Positions 1 to 8,745 are shown, counted from the first letter of the stretch. The stretch: DNA of 12,984 nucleotides from Willaertia magna (GCA_902984215.1 CADWAF010000706.1:1-12984), one strand, 5' to 3'. Numbers and translations: made by a program. The notes: a model not told the origin generated them from the letters alone.

Positions 1-2
1 AA

Positions 3-674
3 AACTTTACAAAAGAGAATATTTTACAACGTTTGAAAATATTATTTCATCCAAGTTTAAATGATTATTTAATTACTATACATTTAGAAAATCCTAATTT
101 TAGACTTTTATTTAGAAATATTTTATTAAAATTATTATTTAAAAGTAATGACTATTATGGTTTTGAAGATACAACAAAATGTAATGAAATTATTGATTTT
201 AATGATGAAAATAATTTAAGTTTTATTAGAAAAATATTCGAAAATCATTTACAATTTATTTTGGCAATATTGGAAAGTACAGGAACTGCACAAAATTACG
301 ATAAAGAATTCGCAAACTACTTGGGACATTATGTCTTCTCAATATTACTAATTTTAGGTAATTGTTTTAACGTCACAGGTGAACCTTTCCACGATAGAAT
401 ATTTGGCTATTTTAGAAAGAATTTTGATGATGAGGGAACGAGACTATTTATTGAGACTGTAAAGTCTTTGTTGGAAAAGATTGAAAGGCTTCATACTTGT
501 TTTCCTAAACCTATGAATGAGATATTTAAACAAGTTTTATTACGTTTTAAGAATATTTCTCTACAAAATAGTGAATTCAATCCTGTAAAGGGGGAATCTT
601 TTAAAACACAAACAACACTAACTGATTATTTCTCTAAAAAATCTGATGATGATTTATCCAGTGATGATGAATAA
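3..674 (+). CDS. Unrecognised protein, 3' part, ending in a PIP-box-like PCNA-binding motif
   Basis: This is the last 223 codons of a gene that begins left of the window. The frame is open from base 3 and the first ATG-like start is only a TTG, so the true start is upstream. The visible protein looks mostly helical, with repeated Leu/Ile/Phe-rich segments, and I recognise no family. The clearest signal is the C-terminus: QTTLTDYF (bases 609-632) fits the PIP-box pattern Q-x-x-[L/I/M]-x-x-[F/Y]-[F/Y], is followed by basic residues (SKK), and then by a Ser/Asp/Glu tail (SDDDLSSDDE) that resembles casein kinase 2 sites. PIP boxes of this kind bind the sliding clamp PCNA, so a role in DNA replication or repair is an inference. 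The stop TAA is followed 37 nt later by AATAAA. The coding frame is secure; the function is not. Confidence 0.75.
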   Translation, partial: NFTKENILQRLKILFHPSLNDYLITIHLENPNFRLLFRNILLKLLFKSNDYYGFEDTTKCNEIIDFNDENNLSFIRKIFENHLQFILAILESTGTAQNYDKEFANYLGHYVFSILLILGNCFNVTGEPFHDRIFGYFRKNFDDEGTRLFIETVKSLLEKIERLHTCFPKPMNEIFKQVLLRFKNISLQNSEFNPVKGESFKTQTTLTDYFSKKSDDDLSSDDE

Positions 675-710
675 TTTAAGTCAATTAAGGCTTGTACTGA
701 GATAGATTAC

Positions 711-716
711 AATAAA
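711..716 (+). terminator. Poly(A) signal of the PIP-box gene
   Basis: AATAAA lies 37 nt after the TAA stop of the left-edge gene, inside the 86-nt gap shared with the convergent PDI gene. The match is to the canonical hexamer; its use is inferred. Confidence 0.45.
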
Positions 717-759
717 AACTAATGTATTAATTTAATAGAAAACCAACTCAAATAAATTA

Positions 760-765
760 TTTATT
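760..765 (-). terminator. Poly(A) hexamer overlapping the PDI stop codon
   Basis: On the - strand the end of the PDI gene reads AAATAAATAAT, so an AATAAA hexamer overlaps the TAA stop at 763-761. The 3' untranslated region must be short because the convergent gene ends at 674. Confidence 0.35.
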
Positions 766-1916
766 TAAAAAGCTTTAAAATGTTTAATCTAGTTTTCATG
801 TTGTCTGCTCTTTCACCAGCAACAGAACCACTTGATAAAATATTTTCTAATCTAGTAACTTCTCCTTGGACATATTCTGCTCCCTTTTCAAGAATTCTAG
901 TCATAAATCTAACATAATGTTCTGCATTTTGTTTTGCCTTACCAACTAATCCAGAAAGTTTTTCTTGTGCTTGTTTAACAATTTCCTTCTTTTCATCAGC
1001 AGTACCAGCAACAAACTTAGTAACTAAATCACTTAATTCAGTAACAACACCAGCATTTTCATTTAAAGAACCATCAAGACTACGAGCAGTACCTGCCTTT
1101 TGATTAAGATAATTTAACATAGAATCAACGTCTCTTCCTGCATTATAATCTTCTGGTTGTTTATCTGCACCTCTTGGGAAGAATTTAAGAGTTGGATAAC
1201 CTTGAATTCCGAACTTTGATGCAACATCTCTATGTTTATCAGCATCTAATTTAGCAACAACAACATTATCTTCATTAACGAATGCTTGAGCAACCTTTTC
1301 ATAATCTGGAGCCATCTATAAAGAAATAATATGAATATAAAAGGGATATGAATAGTTAACATACCTTCTTACAATGTCCGCACCATGGAGCATAGAATTT
1401 AACTAAAACATCTTTATCCTTATGCATAACAATTTCATCAAAGTTTGATGGATTTAAATCTTCAACAAATGTTGGAGCCTTAAAGATACGTAATCTAGCA
1501 CTTGATTCCTTTGAATTAATAAAATCAACTAATGCTTCAACAGTTCTACCACTATTATATTCTTCAGGAACAGTAGATCCCTTTGGGAACCATTTTAATG
1601 TTGGATAACCTGAAACTGAATACTTTTGACATACATCTCTATGTTCATCACAGTTAACTTTTGCTGCTTGAACAACAGTACTCTTTGCTTTAGATAAGGT
1701 TTGACCTAACTTTGCATATTCAGGAGCTAAATTTTTACAATGTCCACACCATGGAGCATAAAATTCAACAATTGTACCTTTAGTACCATCTAATACTGAA
1801 TCTACATTTGCTGATGTAATATCAATAATTCCTTCCATTGAACCTTCTGGGGAATCAGCAAATACTAGAGCAACTGCGAAAATTGCTAATAAAGCTAAAG
1901 TTAAAAATTTATTCAT
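761..1916 (-). CDS. Protein disulfide isomerase, two thioredoxin domains plus ERp29C domain
   Basis: Two exons, 1916-1365 and 1315-761, flank a 49-nt intron (1364-1316, GTATGT...TATAG, phase 0), giving 368 aa. Residues 1-20 form a hydrophobic signal peptide. The first thioredoxin domain carries FYAPWCGHC with CGHC at 57-60. The second repeats it with CGHC at 179-182, and the intron falls just after CGHCKK. Splicing restores the family sequence CGHCKKMAPDYEKVA, which confirms the junction. Residues from about 270 to the end match the helical ERp29 C-terminal domain, as in the Dictyostelium and plant PDI-D type. The enzyme forms and rearranges disulfides on secretory proteins in the ER lumen. 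The C-terminus (LNILKLFK) lacks a KDEL-type signal; ER retention through the C-terminal domain has been described for Dictyostelium PDI. Seven A residues precede the ATG. Confidence 0.93.
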
Positions 1917-2101
1917 TTTTTTTAATTTTTTTTTAATATTTTGTTGATTTCGGAATTCTTTTCACTTTCCTTGTGAAAGTCAACATTCATTTGAGTTTAA
2001 AAGAAACACGTGTGAAACTTTATTACTACAACCACTTTACAAAATACTTTATAAAATACGGAATTACAAAATACATTTTAAAACAAAATATTAGTAAAAT
2101 T
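1917..2101 (-). promoter_or_regulatory. Upstream region of the PDI gene
   Basis: This 185-nt spacer between the membrane-protein gene (stop at 2102) and the PDI start must hold the PDI promoter. It is A/T-rich, with a run of seven A just before the ATG. Two overlapping 6-bp inverted repeats lie at 1960-1978 (TTTCAC/GTGAAA) and 1964-1980 (ACTTTC/GAAAGT). I see no clear TATA box and no ER-stress element of the CCAAT-N9-CCACG type. Confidence 0.4.
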
Positions 2102-2749
2102 TTAAAATTCTCTTGGTACTTCTTGAACTGGGAAGTATTCTTTTGGTGTTCTTTTTAATAAACAACACCAAACCAATAAACCAATACCAATACATAATAA
2201 ACAACATCCACCTAGGATTGAACCAACTATAGCTCCAATTAGTGCTCCACTTAAAGTTCCTGGAATATCTCTATATTTATAATTATACCAAATTTCAACA
2301 CTTCCAGGAGATTTTACAGGATTAGCAAACTACACAAAAAACAATAAATTTAATAAATTATATAATTAATTACTTACGGCTAAAACAATTGGTTCAGTTG
2401 TTCGGTAATCAACAGTAGCATTGTAATTTTGTTGGAAATTTGTTAGTTCAGATACCATATAAATTTTATTATAATAATCTTTTCTCCATTGGAAATAATC
2501 TTGTTTATTCTTTAGAATTACAACGTCACAAGGTCTACCTATACATTGAACTTCATAAGTTAGTAAAACATTTGTTGGAAATTCTTTAAAGAGAACTTGA
2601 TCCGGTGCAATTGTGGCTGTGTGGTAAGCAGTAAATAAATGTAGATTGGTATTGTTAGGTTTGTTATATGTTTGTCCTTTTACTAAAGTCACTAAACAGA
2701 TCGATAATATGATAGAAATATAAACCAGAGTAGAAGAGGTTTTCATCAT
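2102..2749 (-). CDS. Small type I single-pass membrane protein with glycine-zipper segment
   Basis: Two exons, 2749-2378 and 2329-2102, flank a 48-nt intron (2377-2330, GTAAGT...TGTAG, phase 0), giving 199 aa. Without splicing, the frame stops three codons into the intron. Residues 1-25 form a signal peptide (an ATG pair starts it; the first is chosen because seven A residues precede it). An ectodomain of about 125 residues has a Cys pair (CIGRPC) and likely N-glycosylation sites (NNTN, NYNAT). Residues 152-182 form one long membrane segment with Gly at 152, 156, 160 and 164, a GxxxGxxxGxxxG zipper, plus CC pairs at each end that could be acylated. A 17-residue basic-start tail ends the protein. 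The ectodomain could be a beta-sandwich of GOLD type, but this is only an impression. I do not recognise the family. Confidence 0.78.
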
Positions 2750-2865
2750 TTTTTTTGTTAGTAATTTGTTGTTTGATGTCTTGTCAAAAGTCTCTTCATA
2801 ATTTGCAAGAAAAGAAAGAAAGAAAACTTATTGTGAAAGAACAAATACTGCTGTTATATACAAAA

Positions 2866-2871
2866 TTTATT
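2866..2871 (-). terminator. Poly(A) signal of the C2-filamin gene
   Basis: On the - strand AATAAA begins 6 nt after the TAA stop at 2877, within the 127-nt gap before the next gene's start at 2749. Confidence 0.5.
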
Positions 2872-2876
2872 TTGTT

Positions 2877-5868
2877 TTACTCTTCCTTAAATTCAAAGTT
2901 TTCAAATTGATAATTAACTTTGGCCACCAGTTGTCCTTCAACATTTACAATCATTTCGTAATCTCCTTGCTTAATAACTAAGTATTGAACCAAAAACAAT
3001 CCCTCTCCCAAGTATTTTATATTAGATTTAATATTCTCTGTGTGTTGTTTAGTCTCCTTTTCCAAGAAATCAACCTTAACTGATTGTATTTCTTCTTCGT
3101 CCATATTTGTGTATTTTTCTCCTTGGTCATCATAAATTTGTATTTGGAAAGATCTATTGGTAACTTTAGCAGAGTAAGGATTTGGAGGTAATACTTTTAT
3201 ACGCTTTGGGGAGTTAGCTATTGGAACACCATTTACACGAGCATCAACACTGTAGACTCCAGGAACTAAAGGTTTAAATTGACAAGGTCTGACACCATTT
3301 GGTTTGACTTCAAACTTTACAGGTGTGTAAGGTTGTTTGTGGGAAGGACAATCATCCAAAGAAACAGAGACTTCTAAATCTTCACCTCCAAATATTAATG
3401 GTTTGTTTTCGTCTGTTTTTAGTTGAATATCGAAAAGAACTGGTTGGTGTGCATTGGACTCTTCTGGTAATTTGGCAATTTCACATTTGGTTGAATCCGG
3501 TCTCCATACTTTCTCTTTAGCGTGCAATTGGAATGGTGAATTTTGAATTGGTTCATCATTATATTTTGCTGTAACCTTATGTATTCCCTTTGTTTTTGGT
3601 GTAAATTGATAAGGACGAATACCATCTTCTCTAGGTGGGAGAGGGGTAATGTCATCGACAGGATTGCCATTGGAATCTGAAATTTCAATGTCAAATTGAG
3701 CATCTATAGGAGCAACAACATTTACACCATTTAAATCTTTAGGCCTTATTAAAAGTTTTGTTGGTGTATCTACATATGCTTTTTGAGGACCTAAAAACTC
3801 ACTGTTTGAGGCATCTACGCCGTCAGTAACGATCAAGTCGAATGGGGAGAAAGGCAATAAGGAATTTTGTAAAAATATATCAAATTGATAAACACCAGCT
3901 TCTTTTGGAGAGTGTTGAATGGTATATGTTCCATCTGAATTATCAACTACGTTTGCAACTCCAATTGAGGTTCCATTCTTTTTAGATAAATCTTTGTAAT
4001 AAGTTATGTCAGCAGTAATTTTTTCACCACAACTTTGTGTGACCAATTGACCTTCATTGTCTCTGGTTTGGAATGAAAATTGAAGTGAAAGGTCTTTAGA
4101 GGCATTCAAATCACCGCCATGAACCAATTCATGATCTATTATTGTACAGTAATTTGCATCCACTGTTGGTATTACCTTAATTGGTGATTGAACAACTGGA
4201 ACACCATTTAATTTAGCAATTAATTTGAATTCTCCAGGAATTGGACAGGTATATGTTACATCATACGTTCCAGTATTGTTATCATCAGTAAATATAGTTG
4301 CACTGTCATTGTTCTCAAAGCTCACTTCAACAATATCTCCTCCTCTTTCTCTTTTGTTACCGCTAGAGTCACAAGCAATTATTGAAAATTGTTGTGGTTG
4401 TTTGCATTTGATAGTTGTTTGTAAATCATCAACTATTGTTTTACTTGGATCAGTTTTATCCTCAACTAATAACTTAACTGGGCTGTTGGAAATAGGAAGA
4501 CCATTAAGAATAACCTCTAATTCACAAATACCAGTTTTTAATGGAGTAAAAGGAACTGTGTATGTACCGTTTTGATTGTCAACTGGCTCACGTACAAGTA
4601 AAGCTCCATTCTTAACTTCAATATTTATTCTATCCCCTCCGTCCAAAATATCATGTCCATTAGAATCTTTTACTTGTACGTAAAACTCATTTGGTGTTTC
4701 AACTATGCATGCTTTATACGGTTTTGTCTTTTGTTCTGGATGATACAAGCAATCACCATAAGCTAAAGAATCATTTGAGCTTGCCTCTGGATGAACAACA
4801 ACAGGATATGGAGAATATCTAATTGGTTTACCCTTTACCTTAATATCTACTAAATACGTTCCAGGTCCTTCAAATGATTTCATATCAAAAGCAGCGCTAC
4901 CATCATCTCTAAAGTTTACTTTACATGGTTTAGGATCGGATTTGGAGTTGTAATTAGGGGCTGTTACAAATGCTTCAATAGGACCTAGATTTTTCAAGTT
5001 GACTGGCTTACCATCTTTCTTTTTAGCAAAAACATATACTGGAGCTACTTCTCCTTCCTTTAAACCATCTCTTAAGCCTTCACCTTCAGCATCTATTTCT
5101 AAGTCATCCTCATCAATAATTTCATTTTCCTTATTACTTGAATTAACACCAGTTGGGAATGTTGGTTGGATGGGTGCTGAAATCTCAATAGGAGGGGTTG
5201 CATTATCTTCTACTTCTTTCTTAGTTTGTTTCTTTTCTTTTTCTTCTACGTCAATACATCTAATTGCAACGTGAATATCTCCTGAAACTTTATCCTTAGA
5301 TGTTCTCTAAAATTAATTTAGCCTATAAACATGAAAGTTAGCGAAATACTTACCTTTGCCAAAGGCAACCAAACTTCAACCCATTTTCCGGTTGTTTCTT
5401 TCAATGCAGCATATTCATTAAATTGTATAGTAGCTTCCCCTAAAAAATCATGTTCATCACTTTTATTCCAATCATAAACTAATTTTTATAAAATAATTAT
5501 TTTTTAAATATTTTTTTAATTTAATGTTCCTCTATCTTTTCGGAAAAATATTAAATCTTACCTTCACATCTTATACTCATTGGTCTTCTTGTCTTTTTCC
5601 AATTAGCAACAAATAATTCTAAAGTTTGTTTCCATTTAGGTGTATTAGTTTTTGTTGCTTTTTCAGTTGTACATCTGGGAAAAGTATCTTTTAGAACATA
5701 AATTCCGACATATGGATTAGGTTTATGTAAAATACTACTTGGCAAATTTCTTGCCTCTATGACTTGTACTTGTACTTGGATATCATCAGGTTTTCTATCG
5801 GTTTCTTGTACAACATGAGAACGTGGTCCAGATAATTCTTTTTTACTTTGTTCTCCCAACACTGGCAT
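2877..5868 (-). CDS. C2 domain protein with about seven filamin-type Ig repeats
   Basis: Three exons, 5868-5562, 5478-5354 and 5306-2877, give 953 aa. Introns are 5561-5479 (83 nt, phase 1) and 5353-5307 (47 nt, phase 0), both with GTAAG donors. The start is the ATG at 5868, preceded by AAAAAAAG. Residues 29-163 form a C2 domain, complete only after splicing: NPYVGIYV, then VYDWNKSDEHDFLGEA, then WVEVWLPLAK. A charged linker (about 163-230) leads to filamin repeats at roughly 232-320, 321-427, 428-526, 527-639, 640-742, 743-851 and a divergent one at 852-953. The repeats show family hallmarks such as GTYLVDIKVKGKPI, DGTYTI and NGVPIANSPKRI. There is no calponin-homology actin-binding domain. 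I infer a scaffold linking membranes or C2 partners to filamin-binding proteins. Loop 1 of the C2 domain lacks the usual aspartates, so calcium binding is doubtful. Confidence 0.87.
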
Positions 5869-5991
5869 CTTTTTTTGAATGATTTTAATTGTCAAAATTG
5901 ACGATTAGTGACTTGATTACTGTAAGATCAGCTCCGCGCCAAAAATTACTGGGAATGGTTGTTTTAAAGTAATGATGGTTATTTACATTGT
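5869..5991 (-). promoter_or_regulatory. Upstream region of the C2-filamin gene
   Basis: The short spacer between the SNAP gene's 3' end and the C2-filamin start holds the promoter of the latter. It is A/T-rich apart from a small G+C island (GCTCCGCGCC, about 5931-5940). Seven A residues and a G precede the ATG. No known element was recognised. Confidence 0.3.
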
Positions 5992-5997
5992 TTTATT
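5992..5997 (-). terminator. Poly(A) signal of the alpha-SNAP gene
   Basis: On the - strand AATAAA lies about 20 nt after the TAA stop at 6017, in the gap before the C2-filamin gene. Confidence 0.45.
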
Positions 5998-6016
5998 ATT
6001 GATGTGTAAATGTTAT

Positions 6017-6964
6017 TTAACACAAGCCACTCAAATCAATTTCTTTAATGGCATCTTTAATTCTAAGGAATAAGTTTGTCTTCCATGTATCTAATCTTTT
6101 CAACTTATCAAAATTCCTTAATGCAATAGTGAATTCCTTAATGCTTCTTGTTTTAATTGCTCCAATCATTTGTTCCATTAGTTGACATTCCAAAGAATCT
6201 ACAAAAAACATATCCAATTCTTTATATTCTTTTAATTTCTCCTCCATTTCATCAAATGCTGTAAACCCTGTTAAATTATCACCATCTAACATGTCAACAT
6301 TGTTCTCCAAATTGGTTTTCAATTGCCACATTAAAAAGCAAATAAAAGCTTTCATTAAATATTCTCTAGTTTTCCATTTTCCAAGATTATCACTTACAAC
6401 TATTTGAGCAGCTTTTTCAAAGGAATCTATTGCTTCTTTATATTTCTCTAAAGTTCCTTGAATTTCAGCTAATTTTCCTAAGCATTCTAAAGCAGTGGTT
6501 TTAAGTTGAGAGCTTTCAGAATATTGGATAGCCTTTTCGTAATGTTTACAAGCTTCCTCTAATTCTTCACTTTCTTCAAGGAATTTAGATAGCTCTGTTT
6601 CTTCTTTTGCTGCCCTACTAAATCTGCCTTCTTCACAAAGAATTTGAACAGCTTTGGTGGTGTTAGCGATTATTTGTTGATTAAATTGACTGTCATTTGT
6701 CATTTTGTAACAATTTGATATTTCAAGGTAAACATTTGCAATTTCCAATTGATTTTTCTCGTTTTCCAAACAAATAATAGTTTTCTCTAAAGATTTAATA
6801 GCATCTTCATAATGTTGCGTCAATTTAAATAAATTTGTTGCTTTTTGAAATAAATCTAAAGCGTCACCATATCTATCACCCAAATAAATTAATCTACTGA
6901 TTACACTGGTGCCTTGTTGAAATAAATCTTTTGCTTTATTGTAATTACTTTCATCTAAAGACAT
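6017..6964 (-). CDS. NAPA: Alpha-SNAP (Sec17) SNARE disassembly adaptor
   Basis: A single intronless frame of 315 aa, compared with about 295 in animals. The whole length is an array of TPR-like helical hairpins. Family landmarks include NCYKMTND, EEGRFSRAAKEE, EEACKHYEKAIQYSES, LEKYKEAIDSFEKAAQ, DSLECQLMEQ and RLDTWKTNLFLRIKDAI, matching the alpha-SNAP order throughout. Alpha-SNAP recruits the ATPase NSF to spent SNARE bundles so they can be taken apart after membrane fusion. The penultimate residue is Leu, as in animal alpha-SNAP, where it is needed to stimulate NSF. The N-terminal membrane-binding loop, Phe-rich in animals, is replaced by a weaker hydrophobic stretch (SVISRLIYLG). Gamma-SNAP is a less likely alternative. 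The ATG follows a run of five A and is divergent from the SGT gene. Confidence 0.9.
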   Translation of the reverse strand: MSLDESNYNKAKDLFQQGTSVISRLIYLGDRYGDALDLFQKATNLFKLTQHYEDAIKSLEKTIICLENEKNQLEIANVYLEISNCYKMTNDSQFNQQIIANTTKAVQILCEEGRFSRAAKEETELSKFLEESEELEEACKHYEKAIQYSESSQLKTTALECLGKLAEIQGTLEKYKEAIDSFEKAAQIVVSDNLGKWKTREYLMKAFICFLMWQLKTNLENNVDMLDGDNLTGFTAFDEMEEKLKEYKELDMFFVDSLECQLMEQMIGAIKTRSIKEFTIALRNFDKLKRLDTWKTNLFLRIKDAIKEIDLSGLC

Positions 6965-7229
6965 TTTTTCTTACTTGATCTGGAATAGTTCTCAATTAAA
7001 CGATAAGCTTTTTAAACTGAAAAGTTGGCAACCGTTGAATGACAAAGCAAATTCACAAATTTCGTCTTTGCTACCTTCTACTTCTCTTCAACACAATTCT
7101 AGACTGCACAACGCGTTATGTTGGCGTTATCTTTTTGAACAAATAATAGAATGGTTTAAATTTCAATTTTTAATACATTTATAAAACAAAGGAAATCTCG
7201 GAAAAGACGTAAAAATATTAAAAGAAAAA
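6965..7229. promoter_or_regulatory. Shared divergent promoter of the SNAP and SGT genes
   Basis: This 265-nt gap lies between two divergent ATGs, so it should drive both genes. It is less A/T-rich than other gaps. It contains the palindrome AACGCGTT (7110-7117) and a direct repeat GCGTTAT at 7113-7119 and 7124-7130, spaced 11 nt apart, about one helical turn. An open frame crosses part of the gap on the + strand, but it has no ATG and no family resemblance. A-runs sit directly before both start codons. Confidence 0.45.
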
Positions 7230-8574
7230 ATGAACAGAGAATTATTAAAGTCCATCCTCCAATACTTAGAAAAAGACGGAAAGGAAGAATCAAAAGGTAA
7301 GATGATCACGTTAAATAGAAAATATTTAATTTTTATTAATAATTAATCCGATTATAATAGTTGCTTGTGAAATGTTAAGAAATGCATATAATATTTCATC
7401 AACAAGTAGTTCTTCTTTAGATTTAGAAAAAGTTTGGAAATTAGGATGTGAAAAACTTGGAGTTACTGATGTTGAATCAGATGAAAAGTTTAAATCCTTC
7501 TTAAAACAATTAGAAAATATGGGTTACTTTAATAATACCACCGCAACCGATACTTATGAAAATAGATACGAAAAGGCTAAGCAAAAGTACCTTGAAAAGG
7601 TTAAACAACAAGGTGGAAGCGGATCATCATCCCAACAACAATCCACTGTTGACCCAGAAAAGGCTGAAAAACATAAAGAAGAAGGCAATGAAAAATTAAG
7701 AAATAGAGATTTTGAAGGAGCAGTTGAATGTTATAAATTAGCAATGAAACATAATCCTGAAAATCATATTTATCCAAGTAATATGGCTGCAGCATATATA
7801 AGTTTAGGTCAACATGAAAAGGCTGTTAAATGTTGTGAACAATCTATAAAGTTAAATGAAAATTATGTTAAATCATGGCAAAGATTAGCTCAAGCTCAAA
7901 CTAAACTTTCAAGGAAAGAAGATGCAATTAAGAGTTATCAAAAGTTAATTGAATTAAATCCAGAATCAAAACAAGAATATGAAGCAAAGATTGAACAATT
8001 AAGTCAACCAGAAACAGCTACTAATCCATTTGCTGGATTAGGAGGATTAGGCGGTGGTTTCAATCCATTCGCTGGATTAGGTGGTGGTGCAGGTGGATTA
8101 GGAGGATTAGGTGAAATGTTAAATAATCCACAATTTATGCAAATGGCAATGAACATGATGCAACAACCTGGAATGCAAGAAATGGTTTCTAATATGATGC
8201 AAAATATGGGTGGTAATCCATTTGCAGGAATGGCTGGAATGGGTGGTGGTAATAATGAAGAAGAAACATCAACAAATCAACCAAGTATGAGTGAACAACA
8301 ACGTGAAGTTATGGGTAAAATTTTAGAAGAACCAGAAGTTAAGAATAATGAAAAATTAACTAGAGTATTTACAGAATGTAGAGATAATGGTCCACAAGCT
8401 TTAATACAATATATGGGAGATCCAGAAGTTACTTCTTTCATGATGAAATATAGTTCAAAACTTTTTGAAGGTGCAGGAGTTCAAAATCCATTCGCTAATC
8501 TTATGGGAGGAAATCAATCAAACAATAAGGATGACGATAATAATAACAGTGGAGGTGGAAATATGTATGTTTAA
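7230..8574 (+). CDS. SGT: SGT-type TPR co-chaperone with NPF repeats and a Hip-like C-terminus
   Basis: Two exons, 7230-7296 and 7361-8574, flank a 64-nt intron (GTAAGA...AATAG, phase 1), giving 426 aa. The first exon supplies MNRELLKSILQYLEKDGKEE, the start of the SGTA-type dimerisation domain that continues to about residue 80. Three TPRs span about 123-238 and keep the carboxylate-clamp residues (K128, N132, N163, K193, R197) that hold the C-terminal tails of Hsp70/Hsp90. A Gly/Met-rich part follows, with NPFA at 244, 257, 308 and 398. There is an STI1-like stretch (about 275-300) and a second one (about 335-392) containing QYMGDPEVTSFMMKYSSKLF, which resembles the end of the Hsp70 partner Hip. 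In other eukaryotes SGT passes tail-anchored proteins to the GET pathway. The start is supported by an A-run before the ATG. Confidence 0.9.
8023..8109 (+). repeat. Degenerate direct repeat coding NPFAGLGG
   Basis: Within the SGT gene the stretch AATCCATTTGCTGGATTAGG recurs nearly exactly at about 8064, amid short GGATTAGG units. It encodes NPFAGLGGLGGGF followed by NPFAGLGGGAGGLGGLG, suggesting local tandem duplication. Two looser copies occur downstream, at about 8216 (NPFAGMAG) and 8486 (NPFANLMG). Confidence 0.6.
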
Positions 8575-8745
8575 ATAAGTAAAAAGTGAAACAAATACTT
8601 TTACAAAACTTGAAAATACATTAAATATTTTACAACAATTTTTGGTTATGGAATTTGTTTAATTCTTTCTCTACTTTGTGAAACAGGCCAACTCTGCAAA
8701 ATTAAAAAGGACTTGGTTACGTGATGGTGTATGTAAATCAACTAA

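Noticed and set aside
1973..2158. Open frame of 61 codons on the + strand
   Set aside because: It begins without an ATG and lies antisense to the second exon and 3' region of the membrane-protein gene, whose splice restores a clear membrane segment.
3323..5274. Several open frames on both strands inside the C2-filamin gene (3323-3520 +, 3419-3703 -, 4225-4575 +, 4999-5274 +)
   Set aside because: All are shadows of the long exon encoding recognisable filamin repeats, and none shows a family motif.
4997..5868. Reading the filamin part as a separate gene starting at 4997 and the C2 part as a separate short gene starting at 5895
   Set aside because: Both starts are TTG codons. The frame before 4997 stays open to an acceptor at 5307, and splicing rebuilds an unbroken C2 domain.
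6975..7184. Open frame in the SNAP/SGT gap
   Set aside because: It has no ATG start and no recognisable sequence, and it lies where both promoters must be.
7601..7795. Antisense open frame inside the SGT gene
   Set aside because: Shadow of the TPR-coding exon, with no A-run start context.
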